Positions 1-11,348 are shown, counted from the first letter of the stretch. The stretch: 64,000 nucleotides of DNA from an uncultured Alcanivorax sp. (GCA_913055795.1 CAJXLA010000003.1:1-64000); one strand, 5' to 3'. Numbers and translations are program-made. Notes: generated from the letters alone by a model not told the origin.

Positions 1-226
1 ATACTCCACCATGCGGTTCAGAATGACTTCGGAATCATAGCACCCGGCAGAGGACGGCGCCAAAGGAATCATGCCGCCCTGCCCGACACCCGTATCAGGG
101 AATTTGAGGGCATTTTGCTTGTTCTCAAGGTTGGACTGGCGGGCGGTGGAGAAGTTCCCGAACAGGGGCCTGGGCTCGGGGAAAAGGGTGCGGGGGTGGG
201 AGGTGCGAGCGCCGTCCCTGGAGCTC
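1..226. other. Left-edge stretch without an assignable gene
   Basis: I see no recognisable gene here. A minus-strand reading frame starts with ATG at 72 and stays open for 24 codons to the window edge, so it could be the start of a gene lying to the left, but the peptide is not one I know and its ribosome-binding site is poor. Plus-strand frame 1 is open to 339 but only because the sequence is GC-rich. The stretch leads into the hairpin repeats that follow. Confidence 0.35.
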
Positions 227-541
227 GCCCTTCGGGGCCCGCTGGCGCGGTCTTGATTTGTTCCGGACAAATCGGTCGAACGATGGGTTCGAACGAGCCC
301 CCTCCGCGAAACAAAAACGGGGCTTCGTCCCGCGCATAACCTGCTGGGAAACTTATCCATGGGTGGGATTGCCGGGGCCATCCATGGCCCCGGCCCTTCG
401 GGCCCGCTAAAGCGGTCTTGATCTGTTCCCGACAGATCAATGCCGGGGGGCCATCCATGGCCCCGGCCCTTCGGGCTTCGCCGGCTGACGCCGGCTACGC
501 GCCGATTTGCTCCCGGCAAATCGGTCGAACGATGGGTTCGA
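227..541 (-). repeat. Array of three multi-hairpin repeat units next to tRNA-Ser
   Basis: Three degenerate units lie at 227-294, 374-438 and 447-541. Read on the minus strand, each has a hairpin GATYTG / CARATC around a CGGGA-like loop, then a CCGC...GCGG-type hairpin, then GCCC-GAA-GGGC; two units (374-391 and 447-464) add a perfect GGGGCCAT / ATGGCCCC hairpin. Two units are flanked by a further TCGAAC / GTTCGA stem. The first stem varies in compensated pairs: GATTTG/CAAATC against GATCTG/CAGATC, and an outer C-G pair against T-A. No reading frame is conserved across units. The array lies directly downstream of the tRNA-Ser terminator. Confidence 0.7.
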
Positions 542-570
542 ACCAAGGCCATCCCCTTGGCCAAATAAAA

Positions 571-593
571 AAGGGGCCTCGTTGAGGCCCCTT
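571..593 (-). terminator. Intrinsic terminator of tRNA-Ser (bidirectional)
   Basis: A perfect stem, AAGGGGCCTC / GAGGCCCCTT with a 3-nt loop, is flanked by A/T runs on both sides, so it can stop transcription in either direction. It sits seven bases beyond the encoded CCA of the tRNA. Confidence 0.85.
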
Positions 594-599
594 TTTATT

Positions 600-689
600 T
601 GGCGGAGGGGGTGGGATTCGAACCCACGGAGGGAACTACCCCTCGGCGGTTTTCAAGACCGCTGCAATCAGCCACTCTGCCACCCCTCC
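600..689 (-). tRNA. tRNA-Ser, anticodon UGA
   Basis: The minus strand folds as a class II tRNA. The acceptor stem is GGAGGGG...CCCCTCC, the anticodon loop is CTTGAAA (anticodon TGA, reading UCN serine codons), there is a long variable arm, and the T arm carries GGTTCGAATCC. The discriminator base is G and the CCA is encoded (602-600). A promoter lies just upstream and an intrinsic terminator just downstream, so this is a single-gene transcript. Confidence 0.96.
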
Positions 690-701
690 GGTGGAAGCGG
701 C

Positions 702-729
702 ATGATACCGCGCTGGCCCCGGGGGTCAA
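702..729 (-). promoter_or_regulatory. Sigma70 promoter of tRNA-Ser
   Basis: On the minus strand a TTGACC (-35) is followed after 16 bp by TATCAT (-10), ending 12 bp before the tRNA 5' end. The spacing is right for a start at or just before the mature 5' end. Confidence 0.6.
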
Positions 730-796
730 CTAGATGCTTGGGTTGGGAGCTCGCGTACGGCTATCATGGTCTGCTCACCCTGATGGCTTCGAACCA

Positions 797-1147
797 ATGC
801 ACTACAGCCTCCTGATCACTGCTGCACCGGACGAACCAGCCGCCCTGACCGCACTGCATACCGCCCGGGCCGTGCTTGAACGCGGACACGAGCTTTACCG
901 CATCTTTTTCTATCGCGATGGCGTTCGCCTTGCTTGTGTCGATCCGCTTTGCGACCGCGCCGGTTCCTGGCAGCAGTTTGTGCATGAACAGAACCTGGAT
1001 GCCACGGTCTGTTCCGGTGCGTCCGCGCGCCGGGGTCTTTTCGAGCAAAGCACGGACAACCTGGCTCCCGGCTTTGAACTGGCCGGGCTGGGCCAGTGGG
1101 TGGACGCGCTGGCGGCCAGTGACCGCATTCTTGGTTTCGGAGCCTGA
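797..1147 (+). CDS. tusD: Sulfurtransferase TusD
   Basis: TusD (DsrE family) is the sulfur-accepting subunit of the TusBCD complex, which relays persulfide sulfur from TusA to TusE for 2-thiolation of tRNA wobble uridine by MnmA. The 116-residue protein has the DsrE fold start (HYSLLITAAP) and a cysteine at residue 72 (TVCSGAS) in the position of the catalytic cysteine. The ORF-track start lies 63 bases upstream; I chose the ATG before HYSLL by homology and length. tusC follows after 2 bases and tusB overlaps tusC, so the three form one operon. mnmA, the final user of the sulfur, is at 17.9 kb in this window. Confidence 0.92.
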   Translation: MHYSLLITAAPDEPAALTALHTARAVLERGHELYRIFFYRDGVRLACVDPLCDRAGSWQQFVHEQNLDATVCSGASARRGLFEQSTDNLAPGFELAGLGQWVDALAASDRILGFGA

Positions 1148-1149
1148 CG

Positions 1150-1461
1150 ATGCTGCTGTTGGTGTGCAAGTCGGCGCCGGAGGACAGTGCGGCCCGGGAA
1201 TGGACGGATATGGCGCTGATGGCGGCGATGTTTCAGCAACACCCGGTTGTGCTGCTACTGGGCTCCGGCGTCCGAAATCTGACCGCACCGGAGACCGCCC
1301 TGAGCGATCTGGCCGGTCTGCTTACGGAACCCTGCCGAGTGGATGCAGCGGCCCTGTCCCATGACCCGGGTGCGGAGGACACGGCCCTGGACTATGAATG
1401 TCTGGACACGGCCGGGATTCGGCAACTCTATGCGCGGGCGCGAAAGGTGATCACGCTGTGA
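1150..1461 (+). CDS. tusC: Sulfur relay protein TusC
   Basis: This 103-residue DsrF-family protein is the structural partner of TusD in the cytoplasmic TusBCD heterohexamer. It has the family's amphipathic N-terminus (LLLVCKSAPEDSAARE) and the usual length. Its position between tusD and tusB fixes the identity more firmly than any single motif. It starts 2 bases after the tusD stop, and its TGA overlaps the GTG start of tusB, indicating translational coupling. Confidence 0.88.
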   Translation: MLLLVCKSAPEDSAAREWTDMALMAAMFQQHPVVLLLGSGVRNLTAPETALSDLAGLLTEPCRVDAAALSHDPGAEDTALDYECLDTAGIRQLYARARKVITL

Positions 1462-1736
1462 GCGCCCTGCTGCATCTCGTGGGCTTTGGTCCCGCACGCA
1501 CGGACCAGACCGAGCTGCTCGCGCGCGCCTGCAGTCCGGGCGACACCCTGGTGTTACTGGACGCCGGTGTGGAATTCGCGCGACCGGAAGGACTGGCCGA
1601 GCTGCGTGCGTCCGTGCCGGAATGCCGCATTCTGATACTGGGCGAAATACCGGGTTCGGGCGAGCCGGAGCCACTGGACTACGCCGGTCTGGTAGAGCTG
1701 ACCGAAACCCACCGGGGTCCGGCCAGCTGGTACTGA
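1458..1736 (+). CDS. tusB: Sulfur relay protein TusB
   Basis: TusB (DsrH family) is the smallest subunit of the TusBCD complex. I start it at the GTG at 1458, inside a GTGA overlap with tusC, giving 92 residues beginning SALLHLVG, which is the usual DsrH opening. The ORF-track start further upstream adds 20 residues that are only tusC in another frame. The familiar next gene, tusE/dsrC, is absent: after the stop there are 156 bases with no DsrC-like frame, then the converging cysG gene. Confidence 0.85.
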   Translation: MSALLHLVGFGPARTDQTELLARACSPGDTLVLLDAGVEFARPEGLAELRASVPECRILILGEIPGSGEPEPLDYAGLVELTETHRGPASWY

Positions 1737-1868
1737 ACGAGCTGCTGCTGGGTCCCGCTCGCGGCGCGGCCTGAAGCTCCCATCTGCTGCACCGGGGCGC
1801 TCGGAAAGGGAATCGCCCTGTCCGTCGCAACCAGGCACACCATCTGCATGCTTCAGGCCACGCCGGGT

Positions 1869-1892
1869 GCGCAAGGGGTTTTCAACAGCCTG
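1869..1892 (-). repeat. Short dispersed motif at the 3' end of cysG
   Basis: The bases up to the cysG stop codon read CAGGCTGTTGAAAACCCC then TTGCGC on the minus strand. Almost the same sequence recurs at 27071-27095 over the ttcA stop codon, and in opposite orientation at 27023-27050. See the inverted pair at 27 kb. Confidence 0.5.
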
Positions 1893-3287
1893 CTAATCCG
1901 GGTCGCGCTGAAACCACTGATAGCGCGGATATAGCTGCACCACACCACCGATAATGATCACCGTGGGCGCGTGAATCTCACGCCGGGCGATCTGGTCAGG
2001 CAGCTCGCCGATGGTACCCACCACCACCTCCTGGCTATCCAGAGTGCCACGCGAAACCAGCGCCGCCGGTGTATTCGCGTCCATGCCGTTGCGGATCAGT
2101 CCGTCGGCAATGTCCGGCAGGCTCACCAGCCCCATGTAGAACACCAGGGTTTCGGCGGGCTGGATCAGCGCCGCCCAGTCCAGTTCCGCGCCGCCTTTTT
2201 TGCGGTGGCCGGTCACGAAACGCACGGACTGGGCATGATCCCGATGAGTCAGCGGGATACCGGCATAGGTGGAACAGCCCGAGGCGGCCGTAATGCCCGG
2301 CACCACCTGGAAATCAATGCCTGCCTCGGCCACCTTCTCGAGTTCCTCTCCACCCCGACCAAAAATGAAGGGGTCACCGCCCTTCAACCGGCAGACCTTG
2401 AACCCCTGACGGGCATAGTGGACCAGCAGATCATTGATGTTGTCCTGGGGCAGGCTGTGCTTGTCCCGCGCCTTGCCCACATAGACTTTTTCGGCCCCGT
2501 CCCGCGCGAAGGCCAGGATCTCGTCCGGAATCAGCCGGTCGTGCAGGACAATGTCCGCCTGCTGCAGCAGACGCAGACCCCGGAAGGTCATAAGATCCGG
2601 ATCCCCGGGACCGGCGCCCACCAGATAGACCTCGCCGCCGGCCAGGTTTTCGGCGTCCGCCCTGGCAACGGCGTCTTCCAGTTGCTGTCGGGCGGAGCCC
2701 TCCTTGCCGGCAAGCATCTGCTCCACCACCGAGCTGTCCAGCACCCGGCGCCAGAAACGCTGCCGAGCCGCCCGCTCGGGCAGTTTGGCGGCCAGACGGT
2801 CGTGAAACTCCCCCGGCAGTCGGGCTACCCGGCCCCAGCGTGCGGGCAGCCAGGATTGCACCTGGGCGCGGATCCATTCCCGCAGCACGGGACCGGCCTC
2901 ACCGGTATGCACACTGATCAGCAAGGGGTCACGGTCGATGATGGCGGGCAAGTCCAGGCTCGACAGCTCCGGACGGTCCACCACATGAACCGGACAACCG
3001 GCCATTTCGGCATCCCGGGCCAGAGTCTGATTGGGCGCGGCATCATCCTCGGCGCCTATAGCCAGCACCATCCCCTCGAGATCCGTGCTCCGGTATTTAC
3101 GCCGGACAACGTCGCCGTTCGTGTGGGCGGCCAGCCCGGCCAGCTCCTCGTTCACCGACAACGCCACCACACGCAGGCGCGCGCCGGCTGCGTGCAATCG
3201 CCGGGCGGCGCTCAACGCGAGCTCGCCGCCGCCGGTCACCAGCGCCCATTGGCCACGTATGCGCCAACCGACGGGCAGGTACTCCAT
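1893..3287 (-). CDS. cysG: Siroheme synthase CysG (trifunctional)
   Basis: CysG makes siroheme from uroporphyrinogen III for sulfite and nitrite reductases. The C-terminal half (about 215-464) is the SAM-dependent methyltransferase, with VGAGPGDPDL, the RLKGGDPFIFGRGGEE loop and PGITAASG. The N-terminal half (1-210) is the NAD-dependent dehydrogenase/ferrochelatase, with VTGGGELA as the nucleotide-binding turn. At 464 residues the length is normal. The catalytic Asp (Asp104 in Salmonella) is present in HVVDRPE, but the segment normally reading VSSGGTSPV is VHTGEAGPV, so the regulatory Ser128 position is Thr. The gene starts 1 base after the serS stop and is the last gene of the leftward run from ftsK. 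Confidence 0.95.
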   Translation of the reverse strand: MEYLPVGWRIRGQWALVTGGGELALSAARRLHAAGARLRVVALSVNEELAGLAAHTNGDVVRRKYRSTDLEGMVLAIGAEDDAAPNQTLARDAEMAGCPVHVVDRPELSSLDLPAIIDRDPLLISVHTGEAGPVLREWIRAQVQSWLPARWGRVARLPGEFHDRLAAKLPERAARQRFWRRVLDSSVVEQMLAGKEGSARQQLEDAVARADAENLAGGEVYLVGAGPGDPDLMTFRGLRLLQQADIVLHDRLIPDEILAFARDGAEKVYVGKARDKHSLPQDNINDLLVHYARQGFKVCRLKGGDPFIFGRGGEELEKVAEAGIDFQVVPGITAASGCSTYAGIPLTHRDHAQSVRFVTGHRKKGGAELDWAALIQPAETLVFYMGLVSLPDIADGLIRNGMDANTPAALVSRGTLDSQEVVVGTIGELPDQIARREIHAPTVIIIGGVVQLYPRYQWFQRDPD

Positions 3288-3288
3288 C

Positions 3289-4608
<1,320 letters not shown>

Positions 4609-5013
4609 TTATTCCAGCACTACCCGCGCCACCCCGAGTCCAAGCCCGGCAAAGGCGACACAGCCCACCAGGGTCGTCAGGCCGTATCCGGCCGCCAGGG
4701 TCCAGGCGCCGCCGTCCAGCAGACGCACCACTTCGAACGAAAAGGTCGAATAGGTGGTGAACGAGCCCAGCAGGCCCATCATGAGCAGATAGCGCAGATG
4801 TTCATTCAGTGCCGCGCTGCCGGCCAGCCAGACCGCGAGAAAACCGAACAGCAGTGAACCGGTCAGGTTCACCGCGAAGGTACCCCAGGGCCAGGCGGGA
4901 AAGGCCCGGACCGGAATCAGCTGGGTGGCCACCCAGAAGCGCAGTACCGCGCCCAGGGCACCACCGCCGGCAACGGCGAACCAGTGGCCCAGGGTGGGCG
5001 AGAAAGCGCTCAT
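4609..5013 (-). CDS. crcB: Fluoride channel CrcB/Fluc
   Basis: This is a four-helix inner-membrane protein of 134 residues that forms a dual-topology dimer and exports fluoride. The family motifs are all visible: GGGALGAVLRF in helix 1, GTFAVNLTGSLLFGF in helix 2 with the conserved Asn, and GLLGSFTTYSTFSFE in helix 3 with the Phe and Thr/Ser track residues. No crcB riboswitch is possible here, because its ATG overlaps the rarA stop (ATGA); expression must come from the upstream operon promoter. Confidence 0.95.
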   Translation of the reverse strand: MSAFSPTLGHWFAVAGGGALGAVLRFWVATQLIPVRAFPAWPWGTFAVNLTGSLLFGFLAVWLAGSAALNEHLRYLLMMGLLGSFTTYSTFSFEVVRLLDGGAWTLAAGYGLTTLVGCVAFAGLGLGVARVVLE

Positions 5014-6338
5014 TGATCGTTCTCCCCGTAGCGCTGCCAGCGGCTTTGCTCGTTGCGCCGGCGGAAATCGTCCAGTTTCTCGCCGATGCGGGTTTCCAGC
5101 CCCCGCTCTACCGGCTCGTAGAAACGCGGCCGGCCCAGGGTTTCGGGGAAGTAATTCTCGCCCGCCGGAAAGGCGTCCGGATAATCATGGGCGTACTGAT
5201 ACTCGGCGCCGAAGCCCTGCTCTTTCATCAGTTTCGTGGGCGCGTTGCGCAGGTGCAGCGGCACCTCGTCCGTGGGATGTTCGCGCACAAAGCGCATGGC
5301 CTCGTTGAAGGCCTTGTAGGCGGCATTGCTCTTGGGCGCCGACGCCAGATAAACCACCGCCTGCCCCAGCGTCAGCTCGCCTTCCGGGCTGCCCAGACGC
5401 TCCTGGGCGTCCCAGGCATCCATGGCCAGTTGGAGCGCGCGCGGGTCGGCGTTGCCGATATCCTCGCTGGCCATGCGCACCAGACGGCGCGCAATGTACA
5501 AAGGATCACAGCCGCCGTCCAGCATCCGGCAGAGCCAGTACAGCGAGGCATCCGGATCCGAGCCGCGCACGGCCTTGTGCAGCGCACTGATCTGGTCGTA
5601 GAAGAGATCTCCGCCCTTGTCAAAGCGGCGCAGGCTGTCGCGCAGCAGCTCGCGGACCAGCTCCCGGTCGACGGTGCCGCTTTCGGCCAGATCGGCGGCG
5701 GTTTCCACCATGTTCAGCAGCTTGCGTGCGTCCCCGTCGGCCTGATCGAGCAGCAGCGAGCGCGCCTCGTCGCTCCAGTGCAGTTGCGCGAACTCCTGCT
5801 GGGCCAGCACCTGGTCCAGCAGCGTCGTCAAATCGTCTGCTTCCAGCGGGCGCAGCCGGTACACCCGGGCGCGCGACAAGAGGGCATTGTTGAGCTCGAA
5901 GGACGGATTTTCCGTGGTCGCCCCGATGAAGATGACGGTGCCCTCTTCCACATGGGGCAGGAAAGCGTCCTGCTGGGCCTTGTTAAAACGGTGCACCTCA
6001 TCCACGAAAAGCACGGTGCGCCGCCCCTGCGCCAATCGCTCGCGCGCGGCGTCCACCTCCGCGCGGATATCCTTGACGCCGGCGAGCACCGCGGACAGAC
6101 GCACGAAGGCCGCGTCCACGGACTGCGCGAGAATCAGCGCCAGCGTGGTCTTGCCCGTGCCCGGCGGTCCCCACAGCAGCATCGAATGGAGCTGGCCTTC
6201 CTGCACCGCCCGCGCGAGCGGCTTGCCCGGGCCCACCAGATGCTGTTGGCCCACGAATTCGTCCAACGCCCGGGGGCGGACCCGAGCGGCCAGGGGCTGG
6301 TGGCTGTCGTCGCCTTCAGGAGTAAAAAGGTCGTTCAT
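5010..6338 (-). CDS. rarA: Replication-associated recombination protein RarA (MgsA)
   Basis: RarA is an AAA+ clamp-loader-like ATPase that acts at stalled forks and gaps. The 442-residue protein has Walker A GPPGTGKTT at about 57-65, Walker B LFVDEVHRFNK, the sensor sequence FIGATTENPSF, and the C-terminal tetramerisation domain (DPDASLYWLCRMLDGG...). The start (MNDLFTPEGDD) is inside an ATGA overlap with the lolA stop, and the stop overlaps the crcB start. The lolA-rarA pairing is common in Gammaproteobacteria. Confidence 0.97.
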   Translation of the reverse strand: MNDLFTPEGDDSHQPLAARVRPRALDEFVGQQHLVGPGKPLARAVQEGQLHSMLLWGPPGTGKTTLALILAQSVDAAFVRLSAVLAGVKDIRAEVDAARERLAQGRRTVLFVDEVHRFNKAQQDAFLPHVEEGTVIFIGATTENPSFELNNALLSRARVYRLRPLEADDLTTLLDQVLAQQEFAQLHWSDEARSLLLDQADGDARKLLNMVETAADLAESGTVDRELVRELLRDSLRRFDKGGDLFYDQISALHKAVRGSDPDASLYWLCRMLDGGCDPLYIARRLVRMASEDIGNADPRALQLAMDAWDAQERLGSPEGELTLGQAVVYLASAPKSNAAYKAFNEAMRFVREHPTDEVPLHLRNAPTKLMKEQGFGAEYQYAHDYPDAFPAGENYFPETLGRPRFYEPVERGLETRIGEKLDDFRRRNEQSRWQRYGENDQ

Positions 6339-6949
6339 CGTTGTTGACGGATCACGTCGGCTCCCTCGGGCGGTTCAAAACTGAAGGGCTTCGAACCCGG
6401 CTCGGTGTTCAATTGAAGATCCCGGAATTCGATCCGTGTGCGCTGGCCCAGGGCATCCTTGAGGCGCATGGACACGGGCTTTTTCCCGTCGAAGGCCACC
6501 TCCAGATGCGAAAACAGCGGTTCCTCGTCCCGGGGCTTGAGACGATAGATGACTTGTCCCTTGTCCCCGTTCACTCTTTCGACCTGAAAGGACTCGCCCA
6601 CTGTTTCCGGCCGGCCACCGAACAACAGCGCCGGTGTCTTGCTGATCTGATCATCGAGAGGCCGTATCACTACCTGCTGCAGACCGGGATCATGGACCCA
6701 TACCTGGTCGCCGTCCGAAACCACGAGCTGTTCAAAGGGCTCGGTGGTTTGCCAGCGGAAGCGGTTGGGCCGGGCCACAACCATGGTGCCCCGGGCTTGC
6801 TGCACCCGGGAGCCATCCTGTTCGGTGCGCTGCTCAAACCGCCCTTCCATGCTTTTGAGCGCTTCGAGCCGTTTCACCAACGCCTCCACGGCCCCGGCCG
6901 AGGCCAGCACGGGCAGACAGCACAGCAACCCGGTCATCAATACACGCAT
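6335..6949 (-). CDS. lolA: Outer-membrane lipoprotein carrier LolA
   Basis: LolA is the periplasmic chaperone that carries mature lipoproteins from the LolCDE exporter to LolB. The 204-residue precursor has a signal peptide, LMTGLLCCLPVLASA, with likely cleavage after residue 18. The mature part has the family marks GRFEQRTEQDG, RPNRFRWQTTEPFEQ and VSDGDQVWVHDPGL. It lies 34 bases downstream of ftsK, the classical ftsK-lolA arrangement, and its stop overlaps the rarA start. Confidence 0.96.
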   Translation of the reverse strand: MRVLMTGLLCCLPVLASAGAVEALVKRLEALKSMEGRFEQRTEQDGSRVQQARGTMVVARPNRFRWQTTEPFEQLVVSDGDQVWVHDPGLQQVVIRPLDDQISKTPALLFGGRPETVGESFQVERVNGDKGQVIYRLKPRDEEPLFSHLEVAFDGKKPVSMRLKDALGQRTRIEFRDLQLNTEPGSKPFSFEPPEGADVIRQQR

Positions 6950-6983
6950 GAATACTCCCGTTGATTCGCCCAGGCGGGCGGGT

Positions 6984-9305
6984 TCAGTCTTCCGGCGGTG
7001 GCGGCGCGATCACTTCGCGCTGGCCGTTGTGACCGGCTTCACTAACCACACCGGCCGCTTCCATGGCCTCGACCAGGCGCGCCGCGCGGTTGTAGCCGAT
7101 CTTGAGCTTGCGCTGCACCGAGGAAATGGACGCGCGCCGGGACTTGGTGACATGAGCCACGGCCTCATCGAACAGCGCATCCTGCTCGTCGTCGTCGCCG
7201 CCATCGCCGTCCAGCGCGGGCATGCCGGGGGCCGGCTCGCCGCCGCCTTCCAGCACTTCCTCGAGGTAGTCCGGTTCGCCGCGCTTGCGCCAGTCGTCAC
7301 AGATGCGGTGTACCTCTTCGTCGGAGACGAAGGCCCCGTGAATGCGCTCGGGCATGGCCTTGCCCGCCGGCAGGTAGAGCATATCACCATGACCCAGCAA
7401 CTGCTCGGCGCCGCCCTGATCAAGCACGGTGCGCGAATCCACCCGCGAGGACACCTGAAAGCCCATGCGCGAGGGCACATTGGCCTTGATCAGGCCGGTG
7501 ATGACGTCCACCGACGGGCGCTGCGTGGCCAGAATCAGATGAATGCCCGCCGCCCGCGCCTTCTGGGCGATGCGCGCGATCAGTTCTTCCACCTTCTTGC
7601 CCACGATCATCATCATGTCGGCGAATTCGTCGACAACCACCACGATATAGGGCAGCTTTTCCGCCAGAGGGGCCTCTTCGGTGGTGTCCATGGGATCATT
7701 GGGCTTCCAGAGCGGATCCTTGAGTGGTTCGCCCTTTTTCTCCGCTTCGCGCACCTTGCGGTTGTAGCCGGCGATATTGCGCACGCCCGTGGCGGCCATG
7801 AGCTTGTAGCGGCGTTCCATCTCGCCCACGCTCCAGCGCAGCGCGCTGGCCGCCTGCTTCATGTCCGTGACCACGGGCGCCAGCAGATGGGGGATGCCGT
7901 CATAGACGGCCAGCTCCAGCATCTTGGGGTCGATCATGATCATGCGCACGTCCTCGGGGGTGCTCTTGAACAGGATCGACAGCAGCATGGCGTTGAGGCC
8001 CACGGACTTGCCCGAGCCCGTGGTGCCCGCCACCAGCAGGTGGGGCATATCGGTCAGATCCGCCACCACCGGATGGCCGGCGATGTCCTTGCCCAGTGCC
8101 ACGGTGAGCGGGGATTTGGCCTGGTCGAACGCCTTGCTGGAAATGGATTCCGTGAGCCGGATCATCTCGCGTTGCTGGTTGGGGATTTCGATACCTACCG
8201 TGGTCTTGCCCGGGATGACCTCCACCACCCGCACACTGATCACGGCCAGAGACCGGGCGAGATCCTTGGCCAGGTTGGTGATCTTGCTCACCTTGATCCC
8301 CGGCGCGGGCTGCACCTCGAAACGGGTGATTACCGGCCCCGGTTGCACCTCGACCACTTCGGCGTTCACATTGAAGTCCTTGAGCTTAACCTCCAGCAGC
8401 CGGGACATGCCTTCCAGATCGGACTCGGTGTAACCGCCCCGGTTTTCTTCCACCGGGTCCAGCAAGGACAGGGGCGGCACCTCGCCCGTTACCGGAGCCT
8501 GGAACAAGGGCTGCTGCTTTTCCTTCTCCACGCGCTCGCTTTTTTCCACCGGTTTCGCGGGCTTGGCGATCTGCGGGGGGCTGCGCTGAGCCTTTTCCTC
8601 CTTGGCCTTGCTGACAATCTCGCGGCGCTGTTCGCGCACGGTACGCGCCTGCCGGCGCTCACGGCGCCGGGCCCACAGGGCCCGCCACCACTGGGGCATG
8701 CGCTGCACCCAAGTCAGCGCCAGTGCGCCCAGGCGCTCGGCCAGGCGAATCCAGGACAGATCGGTAAACACGGTGACGCCGATGAGAAAGACCGCCACCA
8801 GCACCAGGGTTCCGCCCAGCGGGTTGAACGCTTCCAGCGCCGCCTGCCCGGTTTCCTGGCCGAGGATGCCGCCGGCTCCCTCGGGGAGAAAACTCTCGCC
8901 GCCGGCGAAGTGCACATAGGCCAGTCCGGTTCCCGCCACCATGGTGAGTACGAAACCCACGAAACGCAGGGCGAACATGGGCCAGCTGCCGGGCAACCCG
9001 GCGTGGCGTTCCCGCAAAACCCGGGCGGCCCAGAAAGCCACCAGCACGGGAAAGAGCCAGGCCAGGCCGCCGAAGAGAATGAACAAGAGATCAGCACAGA
9101 AAGCACCCGCGGGCCCACCAGCATTTTCCACGCCGCCGGACTCGCCCACATAGGACCAGCCCGGGTCGCGGCTGTCATAGGTCGCCAGCGCCAGCAACAG
9201 ATAAAGCGACAACGCAATCAGCCCGATGACGCTGGCTTCCACCGCGCCACGGCGCAAATGCTGCACCCAGCCGGGCTGTTCGGATTCTGCTGCGGTTTTG
9301 CTCAA
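6984..9305 (-). CDS. ftsK: DNA translocase FtsK
   Basis: FtsK couples septum formation to clearing and dimer resolution of the chromosome terminus. The 773-residue protein has four or five N-terminal membrane helices (about 25-185), a basic linker, then the motor with Walker [13 protein letters not shown] and Walker [16 protein letters not shown], and a C-terminal winged-helix gamma domain ([24 protein letters not shown]) that reads KOPS and contacts XerD. The linker is short compared with the E. coli protein. The frame begins with TTG at 9305 and I find no in-frame ATG or GTG nearby upstream, so a TTG start is likely but not certain. Confidence 0.95.
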   Translation of the reverse strand: MSKTAAESEQPGWVQHLRRGAVEASVIGLIALSLYLLLALATYDSRDPGWSYVGESGGVENAGGPAGAFCADLLFILFGGLAWLFPVLVAFWAARVLRERHAGLPGSWPMFALRFVGFVLTMVAGTGLAYVHFAGGESFLPEGAGGILGQETGQAALEAFNPLGGTLVLVAVFLIGVTVFTDLSWIRLAERLGALALTWVQRMPQWWRALWARRRERRQARTVREQRREIVSKAKEEKAQRSPPQIAKPAKPVEKSERVEKEKQQPLFQAPVTGEVPPLSLLDPVEENRGGYTESDLEGMSRLLEVKLKDFNVNAEVVEVQPGPVITRFEVQPAPGIKVSKITNLAKDLARSLAVISVRVVEVIPGKTTVGIEIPNQQREMIRLTESISSKAFDQAKSPLTVALGKDIAGHPVVADLTDMPHLLVAGTTGSGKSVGLNAMLLSILFKSTPEDVRMIMIDPKMLELAVYDGIPHLLAPVVTDMKQAASALRWSVGEMERRYKLMAATGVRNIAGYNRKVREAEKKGEPLKDPLWKPNDPMDTTEEAPLAEKLPYIVVVVDEFADMMMIVGKKVEELIARIAQKARAAGIHLILATQRPSVDVITGLIKANVPSRMGFQVSSRVDSRTVLDQGGAEQLLGHGDMLYLPAGKAMPERIHGAFVSDEEVHRICDDWRKRGEPDYLEEVLEGGGEPAPGMPALDGDGGDDDEQDALFDEAVAHVTKSRRASISSVQRKLKIGYNRAARLVEAMEAAGVVSEAGHNGQREVIAPPPPED

Positions 9306-10476
<1,171 letters not shown>

Positions 10477-10634
10477 CGTCCCCGTCGACAGGAATGCACC
10501 ATGGAACGGGCATCCGGCTCGGCAACAGCCGCGCTTTCCAGGTGACTCGGGCCGGGCATGGGCAACAGGAAGACTGCATGCCCGGCCCTGTTCATGGTCC
10601 CATGAGGATCGTCCGCAACGGAGTGGGCCCTGTA

Positions 10635-11348
10635 ATGCTGAGCCTGTACTGGCTGGAACCCGGTGATCCCTTCCCGTCCACCGAGGAGGCACTCGACCAC
10701 CCGCCGGGTCTGCTGGCGGCAGGCGGGACTCTGGACACCCCCACCCTGGTGGCGGCGTACAAAGAGGGGATCTTTCCCTGGTTCAACCCGGAAGAACCGC
10801 CCTTGTGGTGGACCCCGGACCCGCGGCTGGTGTTCTTTCCGGAACGGTTCCACTGTGCCCGGCGGCTACAGCGCCGGTTGCGCAATGCGCGCTGGAGCGT
10901 GTCCCTGGACCAGGCCTTTCCGGAAGTCATCCGCGCCTGTGCCGAACCCCGCCCGGACCAGCCCGGTACCTGGATTTCGCCGGCCATGATCGAGGCCTAT
11001 GAAGGCCTCTTCCACGCTGGCCATGGCCACTCGGTGGAGATCTGGCGGGACGACCAGCTGATCGGCGGCCTCTACGGGCTGCAGCTGGGCCGGGTATTTT
11101 TTGGCGAATCCATGTTTTCGCGCGAGCCCGATGCTTCCAAGGCCGCATTATTCACGCTGAGCGCGTTGCGCGGTGAGCTGGGCATTCGTCTGCTGGATGC
11201 CCAGGTGGACTCGGGGCATCTTCGTTCGCTGGGCGCCGAGCTCATCACGCGCACCCGATTCGAGCACTACCTGGCACAGTGGGTGCACGGACCCTCCACT
11301 CATCCGGGACCACGCCCCGCTCGGCCCCTGGCCGAGCTGACGGGCTGA
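10635..11348 (+). CDS. aat: Leucyl/phenylalanyl-tRNA--protein transferase
   Basis: Aat adds Leu or Phe from aminoacyl-tRNA to proteins with N-terminal Lys or Arg, creating N-degrons. The sequence shows the family's GLLAAGGTL, YKEGIFPWF and WWTPDPRLVF motifs and the C-terminal DAQVDSGHLRSLGAE. Starting at ATG 10635 (MLSLYWLEPGD) gives 237 residues, matching the usual length; the ORF-track start adds 47 unlikely residues. With bpt, clpS and clpA within 4 kb it completes the bacterial N-degron pathway. Confidence 0.95.
   Translation: MLSLYWLEPGDPFPSTEEALDHPPGLLAAGGTLDTPTLVAAYKEGIFPWFNPEEPPLWWTPDPRLVFFPERFHCARRLQRRLRNARWSVSLDQAFPEVIRACAEPRPDQPGTWISPAMIEAYEGLFHAGHGHSVEIWRDDQLIGGLYGLQLGRVFFGESMFSREPDASKAALFTLSALRGELGIRLLDAQVDSGHLRSLGAELITRTRFEHYLAQWVHGPSTHPGPRPARPLAELTG

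Noticed and set aside
507-815. 102-residue ORF with the phrase RRGWDSNPRRELP
   Set aside because: It is the antisense reading of tRNA-Ser and its terminator, a classic spurious ORF seen next to serine tRNA genes.
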